A program made the translations under genes and the position numbers. A stretch of 64,000 nucleotides of DNA from an uncultured Bacilli bacterium (GTDB taxonomy: Bacteria; Bacillota_I; Bacilli_A; RF39; UBA660), in contig CANRPF010000002.1 of NCBI GenBank assembly GCA_947632375.1, positions 55,917 to 119,916 on the forward strand, read 5' to 3'. Each line of letters opens with the position of its first letter. Position 1 is the first letter of the stretch. This document shows, piece by piece, positions 15,270 through 22,608 of this stretch. The notes below the pieces were generated by a model. That model was not told the DNA's origin. It searched no databases and worked only from the letters and a program-made list of their open reading frames with translations.

Positions 15270-18080
15270 TCATTTAACTACGATATTAACAATACGTTTT
15301 TTTATTACTATTGTTTTTATTATTTCTTTGCCTTCGATATGTTTTTTTACGTTTTCATTATTTTTACTTAGATTTATAACTTCTTCATCTGTCATATCAT
15401 TATTTATTTTTATTGAGCCTCTTAATTTACCATTTACTTGAACGCCGATTTCTATTTCGTCATCTATTGTTTTTGCCTCATCATATTTTGGCCAAGATGA
15501 TTCACATATTGGCGTATAACCTATCATTTCATTTAATTCTTCTGTTATATGAGGTGCAATAGGATTTAATAAAGTTAATAATACATGATAATCTTCTTTA
15601 GAAATGCTTCCTTTTTCTAAGTATGCATTAGTTAATATCATAATTGTTGAAATTACAGTATTATATGACATATTTTGTAAATCATTTGTTACTTTTTTAA
15701 TAGATTTATGTATTAGGCTTTCTAATTCTTTAGTATAACCTTTGTTATCGTTTACTATGTCTTTTAGTTTTATTACTTTTTCTATAAATCTTTTACATCC
15801 TTTTAAGGAATCTGTACTCCAAGGTGCATCTTGTTCGTAATCTCCCATAAACATTTCATATGTTCTTAATATGTCTGCACCATATTCTCTTATTATGTCA
15901 TCAGGATTTATTACGTTTCCTTTTGATTTACTCATTTTTTCATTATTTGATCCTAATACCATACCATGAGAAACTCTTGTATAAATCATTTCTTTACTTG
16001 GTACTAGACCGATATTATATAAGAATTGTACCCAGAATCTTGCATATAATAAGTGTCTTGCAGTGTGTTCCATTCCACCATTATACCAATCGACTCTTCT
16101 CCAATATTTCATTGCATCCATTGATGCAAATTCTTTATCGTTATGAGCATCCATAAATCTCAAGAAGTACCAACTTGATCCTGCCCAATTTGGCATTGTA
16201 TCTGTTTCTCTTTTTGCAGGTCCCTTACACTTTGGACATGTTGTATTTACCCAATCTGTTATATTTGCAAGTGGACTTTCTCCTGTATCAGTAGGTTCAT
16301 ATTCTGCAACATCTGGAAGTAATAATGGTAAATCTTTTTCATCCATAGGAACCCATCCGCATTTTTCACAGTATACCATTGGTATTGGTTCTCCCCAGAA
16401 ACGTTGTCTTGAGAATATCCAATCTCTCATTTTATAGTTCGTTTGTTTTTTGCCACATTTATTTTTTTCTAACCATGCAATCATTTTTTCTATGGCTTCT
16501 TCTTTATTTAATCCATTTAATTCTTTTGAATTAATATGAATTCCATCTCCAACCATTGCACCTGGGTTCATTGCATATTCGAATGTTTTTGCATGTAATT
16601 CGTCTTTTATTTCATTTAATATGGTATTTTTATCTACCCATTCGCTAACAAATTTTTCGTCTTCGTCTAAATTTAATTCTTCTTTTTCATCATCAATAAG
16701 TTTGAATAAGAATCCTGTTGATTCTATATTGAAATATTTATCTTTATTATAAGCATAATAATGATGATTTATTTTTGGTAATTCATTTATTAATTCTATA
16801 TTTTTATATCCTGTTTCTTCTTTTATTTCTCTAATAGCGCAATCTATTGCAGTTTCGCCTTCTTTTATTGTTCCACCAACAAATAATCTTCCACCTAAGT
16901 TTTTCCAATTAATTGTTAAATATTTATTATTTTTTTCATCATATAGTATTGCTACTATTGAATTTTTCTTTGTTTCGTTTTCATGTGGTGTTCCTGTTTC
17001 TTCTTCTAATACTTGTATTATTGGAATATCAAATTTTTTTGCAAAGTCATAGTCTCTTTCATCATGAGCAGGAACTGCCATTATTGCGCCTGTTCCATAG
17101 CTTGCTAATACATAGTCACTTATAAATATAGGTATTTTTTCATTATTAACAGGATTTATTGCATATGCTCCTATAAATACTCCTGTCTTATCTTTATTTA
17201 ATTCTGTTCTTTCTAATTCATTTTTTAATGCACATTCTTTTTTATAAGCTTCTACTTCTTTACGTTTTTCTGGAATTGTTATTAAATCAACTAATTTATG
17301 TTCAGGAGCTAAAACACAGTAAGTTGCTCCATATAATGTATCACATCTTGTAGTAAATACAGTAAATTTTTCATTTGTACCATCTACTTTAAAATCTACT
17401 TGTGCTCCTGTTGATTTTCCAATCCAATTTATTTGTCCTAATTTTACTTTTGGTGCAAAATTTGTATTATCTAATCCTTTTAATAAATCTTCAGAATAAT
17501 CACTCATTCTTAACATCCATTGTGATTTTTCTTTTTGAACTACAGGGCTTTTACATCTTTCACATATTCCACCAGCGGCATCTTCATTTGATAATACCAT
17601 TTTACAGTTATCACACCAATTTACAGGCACTTTCGCTTTATATGCCATACCATGTTTATAGAATTGTAAAAATTGCCATTGTGTCCATTTATAATAGTCT
17701 GGATCTGTTGTTGAGAATTCTCTATCCCAATCAAATGAAAATCCTAATGACATCATTTGTCCTTTAAATGTTTTTATGTTTTCTTTAACAGCTTCTTTTG
17801 GATGAATATGATTTTTTATTGCATATTCTTCAGCAGGTGCTCCAAATGCATCCCATCCCATAGGATAAAGTACATTATATCCCATCATTCTTTTCATTCT
17901 TGCAATTGCATCTTGTGCAGTATAACCTCTAACATGTCCTACATGTAATCCTGCACCAGATGGGTAAGGAAATTCAACCAATATATAATATGGTGGTAAT
18001 TTGCTACCTGTTTCGGCTTTAAATGTTTTATTATCTAACCAATATTTTTGCCATTTCTTTTCTATTTCATTATAATTCAT
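15270..18080 (-). CDS. leuS: Leucyl-tRNA synthetase with an inserted Nudix domain
   Basis: 936 residues against a usual ~800-870. All LeuRS landmarks are present: HVGHVRGYTAQD (HIGH) near residue 48, the zinc-type CDNC..CERC pair near 160-178, the CP1 editing domain with TTRCDTLYGATY and GTGAIMAVPAHDERDYDF, WIFSRQRFWGEPIP, and KMSKSKGNV. Between PIIQVLEEE and GDGIHINS about 135 residues are inserted (~370-505). They contain NSIVAILYDEKNNKYL and a perfect Nudix box (G-x5-E-x7-REIKEETGY at ~401-424), i.e. a Nudix hydrolase fold within the editing region. The gene overlaps the preceding membrane-protein gene by 4 bases and is controlled by a Leu T-box. Ends in TGA. The role of the Nudix module is unknown. 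Confidence 0.95.
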   Translation of the reverse strand: MNYNEIEKKWQKYWLDNKTFKAETGSKLPPYYILVEFPYPSGAGLHVGHVRGYTAQDAIARMKRMMGYNVLYPMGWDAFGAPAEEYAIKNHIHPKEAVKENIKTFKGQMMSLGFSFDWDREFSTTDPDYYKWTQWQFLQFYKHGMAYKAKVPVNWCDNCKMVLSNEDAAGGICERCKSPVVQKEKSQWMLRMSDYSEDLLKGLDNTNFAPKVKLGQINWIGKSTGAQVDFKVDGTNEKFTVFTTRCDTLYGATYCVLAPEHKLVDLITIPEKRKEVEAYKKECALKNELERTELNKDKTGVFIGAYAINPVNNEKIPIFISDYVLASYGTGAIMAVPAHDERDYDFAKKFDIPIIQVLEEETGTPHENETKKNSIVAILYDEKNNKYLTINWKNLGGRLFVGGTIKEGETAIDCAIREIKEETGYKNIELINELPKINHHYYAYNKDKYFNIESTGFLFKLIDDEKEELNLDEDEKFVSEWVDKNTILNEIKDELHAKTFEYAMNPGAMVGDGIHINSKELNGLNKEEAIEKMIAWLEKNKCGKKQTNYKMRDWIFSRQRFWGEPIPMVYCEKCGWVPMDEKDLPLLLPDVAEYEPTDTGESPLANITDWVNTTCPKCKGPAKRETDTMPNWAGSSWYFLRFMDAHNDKEFASMDAMKYWRRVDWYNGGMEHTARHLLYARFWVQFLYNIGLVPSKEMIYTRVSHGMVLGSNNEKMSKSKGNVINPDDIIREYGADILRTYEMFMGDYEQDAPWSTDSLKGCKRFIEKVIKLKDIVNDNKGYTKELESLIHKSIKKVTNDLQNMSYNTVISTIMILTNAYLEKGSISKEDYHVLLTLLNPIAPHITEELNEMIGYTPICESSWPKYDEAKTIDDEIEIGVQVNGKLRGSIKINNDMTDEEVINLSKNNENVKKHIEGKEIIKTIVIKKRIVNIVVK

Positions 18081-18430
18081 TTTTTATCAACCTTTCTTTT
18101 TAATATTCTTCCTAATATTTCATAAAAACTATATATTAATGCTATTAATATTACAAATCCTAATAATAACGATATTACATAATGCCATTTTGGCATTGTA
18201 ACTATTGTTCCTGTTAAACTAATAATTAAAGGATCTATTAAGCATATTATAATACCTATCTTTTTAGGATTTAAATTCTTTTCTTTTATGTTATGTCTTA
18301 CTTTCAGAAATTGTACTTGCATACTATTTAATATACTTTTCTTTTTTAAACCAATTAAGTAAAAAAAGATAAAATATAATAAAAATAATGCACTATAGCT
18401 GATGATAAATAATACTATGCTATTTTTCAT
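18077..18430 (-). CDS. Small membrane protein in the leuS operon
   Basis: 117 residues with three hydrophobic segments (~4-27, ~60-78, ~85-107) separated by basic loops (FLKVRHNIKEKNLNPKK). No family recognised. SD GGAGG (18436-18440) directly after the T-box terminator fixes the start at ATG 18430. The stop overlaps the leuS start (ATGA). It therefore lies inside the leucine-responsive transcript. A role linked to leucine or amino-acid supply is only suggested by position. Confidence 0.7.
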   Translation of the reverse strand: MKNSIVLFIISYSALFLLYFIFFYLIGLKKKSILNSMQVQFLKVRHNIKEKNLNPKKIGIIICLIDPLIISLTGTIVTMPKWHYVISLLLGFVILIALIYSFYEILGRILKRKVDKK

Positions 18431-18445
18431 ACTAACCTCCAAAAA

Positions 18446-18624
18446 AATACTACATCCAAAGGACGTAGTATTAACGTGGTACCACCTTATTTTGTACTCT
18501 ATAATTTATATAGGAATTACCCTTTACATCCAAAAGCAAGTTCATAAATCAACTTTATTTGTTTTCACCAACCACAAACTCTCTTTAAAAGTTATAATTT
18601 ACTAATACTCTTTCTTCATCTGCT
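18446..18624 (-). promoter_or_regulatory. T-box leader riboswitch (leucine) for the leuS operon
   Basis: Minus-strand leader. The conserved T-box AAGGTGGTACCACGTT lies at 18473-18488. The terminator AATACTACGTCC / GGATGTAGTATT followed by seven T is at 18446-18472, and the T-box can pair with its 5' arm to form the antiterminator. Stem I carries AGTA on the 5' side and GAA followed by CTT (18538-18540) on the 3' side. CTT, a leucine codon, is the likely specifier. Uncharged tRNA-Leu would therefore turn on the operon. Specifier assignment was made by eye. Confidence 0.88.
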
Positions 18625-18630
18625 AAAGCT

Positions 18631-18659
18631 ATTATATTAAAAATAATAATAAAATACAA
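18631..18659 (-). promoter_or_regulatory. Promoter of the T-box/leuS operon
   Basis: Minus strand: -35 TTGTAT (18654-18659), 17-base spacer, -10 TATAAT (18631-18636). It begins right after the stop of the upstream gene. Confidence 0.75.
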
Positions 18660-18660
18660 G

Positions 18661-19554
18661 TTATTTTTTTATTTTATTAGCTAATAATTCTAATCTTTTT
18701 ATATCTGATTGTTCTATATGACTATTCATATATTTATCTAATTTAGGTAAACAAAAAGGAATTATATTTTTCATACTATTTATATCATTTATATTATAAT
18801 TGCTAACAGGTAAATCTCTAGATATTATTTTATATCTATCTTTATCTATATGAATAACACTTAATATTTGTTCTACAAACATCTTTTTATCTTTTACTTT
18901 AATCTTATATATATTTTCACTATTTAATATATGATAATAATTAGGTAAAGTATTTATACTATTTACATTATCTGTAATTTTAGATAAAAGTTTAGAATCT
19001 ATTTTAACTTTTCTATGTATATATAAATTAATTGCATTATTAAATAAATATGATCTATAATCATCTAATAATTCTTCATAAGAAAAAAGCGAAACATTTC
19101 CATATATATCATAATCTATAACATAATAAGTATTATTTTCTTCTTTAAAATAATCTTTAAGTAAATCAAAAGATACTTCTATTTCATTTAATTCACCTTC
19201 AGTTAATTGTTCTTGTACAACGTAAGATTCATTATTACCTTTTAATGCATATAATTCTTTTATTCCATCTGAAAAAAATATATATGGAGTATCATATTCT
19301 AATACTTGAAAAAAATTAATATGATATCCATATCCAAATTTGCTATAGTAATAAGATAAATTTTCTGGAATATCATATTCTTTTTTTCTTTCTTCTTTTA
19401 CATAATCACTTATTATTCTTCTTCCTTTATGTTGATATAATATATATGAAGGAGATAATAATAAAGAATTATTATAATATCTAAATAAATATAATAAATG
19501 ATTACTTCTTGTTAATTCACTAGGTACTTTCTTTACTATTCTTAATCTGTCCAT
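18661..19554 (-). CDS. Unknown protein, paralogous family A (copy 1)
   Basis: 297 residues, no signal or membrane segment. I do not recognise the family, but it is related to the next upstream gene and to the gene at 59713. All three start with a basic N-terminus leading to a ..PSEL/PKEY/PSHY.. segment and share a core of the form FDTPYI.FSDG.KE.YA.K.GNE..LV.E.L (here DTPYIFFSDGIKELYALKG near residue 100). An acidic Leu/Tyr-rich second half follows (FKEENNTYYVIDYDIYG). SD GGAGAT precedes ATG 19554. It is co-directional with copy 2, 15 bases apart. Confidence 0.7.
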   Translation of the reverse strand: MDRLRIVKKVPSELTRSNHLLYLFRYYNNSLLLSPSYILYQHKGRRIISDYVKEERKKEYDIPENLSYYYSKFGYGYHINFFQVLEYDTPYIFFSDGIKELYALKGNNESYVVQEQLTEGELNEIEVSFDLLKDYFKEENNTYYVIDYDIYGNVSLFSYEELLDDYRSYLFNNAINLYIHRKVKIDSKLLSKITDNVNSINTLPNYYHILNSENIYKIKVKDKKMFVEQILSVIHIDKDRYKIISRDLPVSNYNINDINSMKNIIPFCLPKLDKYMNSHIEQSDIKRLELLANKIKK

Positions 19555-19569
19555 TTTATCTCCTGTTTA

Positions 19570-20349
19570 TTACATTTTTTTACGTTTTATAAATTTGTTT
19601 TTTTCTAAATTTCTAATTTTTAATAAATCATATTTATTTATAAGAGCATCTTCTATATGTAATCTATATTTATCATTATCAATATAATATATTTTTACTT
19701 TTTTAATAGAAATATCTTCTCCATATAAATTAACTACAAATATATCTTTTCCCATAAATATATCAAAATTAATTTTATTATCATAATTAAAAGTATTTAT
19801 ATAATTATCTATTGATAAAAAATTAGAAGTACTAAATAATAACATATTTCTATAATTTAAAAACATATTATAATTGTTCTCTATTTCTTCATCAGTTGGT
19901 ATTTTTATATAATCTAAAACAGATGAATCCATTATATAAAATCTATTATTTTTTTTAGAAAATAATTCAACTAATCTATTTTTATTTACAATATAATCTT
20001 TATTACCTAAAGTTTCTAAGTTTTCTTCAACTAATAAAGCTTCTCTACCATATTTAGTAGCATAATAAGCTTTATTTTTTTTAGAAAACGCTATATACGG
20101 AGTATCAAAATTTAAAATTTGATTAGTATTTTTAATTCTATTAAATAAACCACTAGTATAAACATCTAAATATGGATAAGGTAACTTTCTATCATCATAT
20201 TCATAACTATTTATTTTTCCATTATCAGAAAATATTATTCCATTAGGATTTAATAAAACTAATTCTTTTAAATATTTTAAAGTATACTTAATAGAGTTAT
20301 CACTAACATATTCTTTAGGAATAATTCTTACAACTTTCTTTTTTTCCAT
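19570..20349 (-). CDS. Unknown protein, paralogous family A (copy 2)
   Basis: 259 residues, soluble, Lys/Asn/Tyr-rich. It shares with its neighbour the N-terminal VVRIIPKEYVS, the core LNFDTPYIAFSKKNKAYYATK, ALLVEENLE, and NNRFYIMDSS. Ends in a basic tail FIKRKKM. In-frame ATG at 20361 precedes a GGAGAG that better serves ATG 20349, which also fits the paralogue N-termini. Function unknown. A recent tandem duplication is unlikely, because only the core pattern is conserved. Confidence 0.68.
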   Translation of the reverse strand: MEKKKVVRIIPKEYVSDNSIKYTLKYLKELVLLNPNGIIFSDNGKINSYEYDDRKLPYPYLDVYTSGLFNRIKNTNQILNFDTPYIAFSKKNKAYYATKYGREALLVEENLETLGNKDYIVNKNRLVELFSKKNNRFYIMDSSVLDYIKIPTDEEIENNYNMFLNYRNMLLFSTSNFLSIDNYINTFNYDNKINFDIFMGKDIFVVNLYGEDISIKKVKIYYIDNDKYRLHIEDALINKYDLLKIRNLEKNKFIKRKKM

Positions 20350-20413
20350 AACTCTCTCCATATGCGTATAATAACTCTTTTATTATAAAATTTCAATAAA
20401 AAAGTATTCATAT

Positions 20414-20851
20414 TTAGAAGCCATCTCTACATGATTTTTCTCCAAAATATGAATAAACTCTATTATTTTTTATATAGACTATTGCATAGCAGTTGCTAAT
20501 ATTAGCTAAATCTTTATCATTAACAGGATTTTTATATTCACCATTATTTGCATCACTATCCATAAAACCCTCTTCTATAAGACTATCTATAGAAATACGC
20601 TTACAAGCCTGCACCTTATTATTGCTATCATCAATAGGACAATCTTCACTCCTATCAGTAGTTAATATTGTTTTATTATCTTGACCATATAAAGTTGCAG
20701 CAGATTCTATTAATTTAATCTTAGTCACTAAAGCTCTTTCACTAATTTTTTGTCTTATTAACATTACACCTGGTATACCTATCGCTAGCAATAAACCAAA
20801 TAAAATTAAAACTGTTAATAATTCAACTAAAGTAAAACCATTTTTCTTCAT
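20414..20851 (-). CDS. Type II/IV pseudopilin-like protein
   Basis: 145 residues. The class III signal MKKNGFTLVELLTVLILFGLLLAIGIPG has the prepilin peptidase site after Gly with Phe at +1 and Glu at +5, then the N-terminal alpha-1 helix (..KISERALVTKIKLIESAA). Four later cysteines could form disulphides. Its ATG overlaps the preceding pseudopilin stop (ATGA); a TTG nine bases further upstream is also in frame. It would need a PilD-type peptidase that is not in the window. Confidence 0.85.
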   Translation of the reverse strand: MKKNGFTLVELLTVLILFGLLLAIGIPGVMLIRQKISERALVTKIKLIESAATLYGQDNKTILTTDRSEDCPIDDSNNKVQACKRISIDSLIEEGFMDSDANNGEYKNPVNDKDLANISNCYAIVYIKNNRVYSYFGEKSCRDGF

Positions 20852-21291
20852 TTCTTGCAATTTCCTTCATCTAATACAAAAGCATATTTTTTACCATACT
20901 TTTCATATATTACAACATCACAATTATTCAACTTTTTAGTTTCATCTCTAGGATCTATTATATCGTTATTTCCCTCTTCATCACCTTTTAAATATCCTTC
21001 ATTTATTAAATCATTAGCTTTTATTTTTTCTTTATAACAATAACATTTATTAATACCATTACAAACATTATCACTTAATGATAAACAATAATCATATTGA
21101 AAATCTGCAATATTAGCATCTTGACCAAATAAAACTGCAGCCTTTTCTATATTAAGAATTTTATTATTAAACATATTAGCTCTTACTTTTTTATTTGAAT
21201 GTAATATTCCAACACTAGTAATAGTAATTACTATACCTAATACTACTATTACACTTAGTACTTCAACTAAGGTAAAACCTTTATTATTCAT
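20848..21291 (-). CDS. Type II/IV pseudopilin-like protein
   Basis: 147 residues starting MNNKGFTLVEVLSVIVVLGIVITITSVGI, a clean class III prepilin signal with Glu at +5. The helix is followed by a Cys-rich globular part (DYCLSLSDNVCNGINKCYCY, later NNCDVV and DEGNCKK). The shared statement LFGQDANI/LYGQDNKT in both proteins shows they are paralogues. SD AGGTGAT precedes ATG 21291. With the GspE/PilB-like ATPase at 41273 it may belong to a competence or pilus machine split across the chromosome. Confidence 0.85.
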   Translation of the reverse strand: MNNKGFTLVEVLSVIVVLGIVITITSVGILHSNKKVRANMFNNKILNIEKAAVLFGQDANIADFQYDYCLSLSDNVCNGINKCYCYKEKIKANDLINEGYLKGDEEGNNDIIDPRDETKKLNNCDVVIYEKYGKKYAFVLDEGNCKK

Positions 21292-21343
21292 ACTATCACC
21301 TATTTTAAAATATAATTCATTTTTATTCTTTTATCAAGAAAAA

Positions 21344-21368
21344 ACAAACTAACTTACCATTAGTTTGT
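21344..21368 (-). terminator. ysxC terminator
   Basis: 9-bp stem ACAAACTAA / TTAGTTTGT with a 7-base loop, followed on the minus strand by TTTTTTC. Overlaps the ysxC 3' end. Confidence 0.8.
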
Positions 21369-21939
21369 CAGAAATTATTCTATATACTTCTTCTCTTCCT
21401 TTTTTAGTTATACTAGAAAATAATACTAAATTATCATCTTCTCTTATATTAAGAGTTGAACGTACTAATTTTTCTTGTTTATCTCTTATACTACTTTTTA
21501 CTTTATCATATTTAGTTGCAATTATTGTAACAGGTAAATGATAATATTTTAAATAATCATACATTAAAACATCATTTTCATTTGGTTTATGTCTAAAATC
21601 AACTAACATAAATACCATTTTTAAATTAGCCCTAGTAGTTAAATACTCTTCTATCATTAAACCAAACTTTTTTTGTTGACTTTTAGATAAAGTAGCATAA
21701 CCATATCCTGGAACATCAACTAAATAAAATAAATCGTTAACTAAATAAAAATTTAGTGTTTGTGTTTTACCTGGTTTGGAGCTGGTTCTTGCAAAATTCT
21801 TTCTAGATAAAATAGTATTTATAAAACTGCTCTTTCCTACGTTGCTTTTACCTACTAATAAAAACTCAAATTTATCATTTTTTGGATATTGACTTTTTCT
21901 TACAGCAATATTCGTTAGTTCCGAGCTTTCAATTTTCAT
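21349..21939 (-). CDS. ysxC: YsxC/EngB ribosome-assembly GTPase
   Basis: 196 residues, normal length. G1 GKSNVGKSSFIN near residue 30, the switch region KPGKTQTLNFY, G3 DVPGYGYA, G4 ATKYDK and G5 FSS are all present. YsxC binds the 50S subunit during late assembly and is essential in Bacillus. SD GGGTGA precedes ATG 21939. Monocistronic, divergent from recU. Confidence 0.95.
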   Translation of the reverse strand: MKIESSELTNIAVRKSQYPKNDKFEFLLVGKSNVGKSSFINTILSRKNFARTSSKPGKTQTLNFYLVNDLFYLVDVPGYGYATLSKSQQKKFGLMIEEYLTTRANLKMVFMLVDFRHKPNENDVLMYDYLKYYHLPVTIIATKYDKVKSSIRDKQEKLVRSTLNIREDDNLVLFSSITKKGREEVYRIISDKLMVS

Positions 21940-22047
21940 ATTTTTTCACCCAATATAATTATATAAAAAAATGTAAAATAATGCAAATTATCTCCAAATA
22001 TATAGAAATTGTCTTATAAATATTATATAATTTTATAAGGTGATTTA

Positions 22048-22608
22048 ATGTTATATCCTGGCAAAGTTAAAGATGATTATAAAAAAGCTATTTCTTATAA
22101 AAATAGAGGAATGAAACTTGAGAATCTAATAAACATTACTAATGAATACTATATTGCAAATGATATAGCATTAATATATAAAAAACCTACACCAATATTA
22201 GTTGTTAAAGTAGATTATAAAAAAAAGCTTATAAGTGAAGGATATTATAAAACTCCTTCTACTTTAGACTATAATGGTATATACAAAGGAAAATATGTTG
22301 ATTTTGATGCAAAAGAGACATTAAATAAAACAGCATTTCCTTTAGCAAACTTACATGAACATCAACTCTTACATATGGAAAGAGTTATAAAACAAGGTGG
22401 TATAAGTTTTCTAATAATTAAAATTAATGGATTATATTTTTTATTAGATGGAAATATAATTATAGATTTTATTAATAATAATAAAAGAAAAAGTATACCA
22501 TTTGATTTTATAAAAGAAAAAGGTATTCAAATTAAAGAAGGAATTATGCCTGCTTTAGATTATATTAAAGTTATTGATGAATATTATTTTAAGGAGGAAA
22601 ACTTATGA
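22048..22608 (+). CDS. recU: RecU, Holliday junction resolvase
   Basis: 186 residues, slightly under the family's ~200. RecU nicks four-way junctions during recombination and segregation. Motifs: NRGMKLENLINITNEYY at the N-terminus, the nuclease core YYKTPSTLDYNGIYKGKYVDFDAKET with its catalytic Asp and DAKET, then HEHQLLHMERVIKQGGISFLIIK. SD AGGTGAT precedes ATG 22048. Its stop overlaps the ponA start (ATGA), the classical recU-ponA arrangement of Bacillota. Confidence 0.94.
   Translation: MLYPGKVKDDYKKAISYKNRGMKLENLINITNEYYIANDIALIYKKPTPILVVKVDYKKKLISEGYYKTPSTLDYNGIYKGKYVDFDAKETLNKTAFPLANLHEHQLLHMERVIKQGGISFLIIKINGLYFLLDGNIIIDFINNNKRKSIPFDFIKEKGIQIKEGIMPALDYIKVIDEYYFKEENL

Noticed and set aside
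15163-17948. Plus-strand ORFs opposite leuS
   Set aside because: Antisense shadows; leuS is intact in one frame with all motifs.
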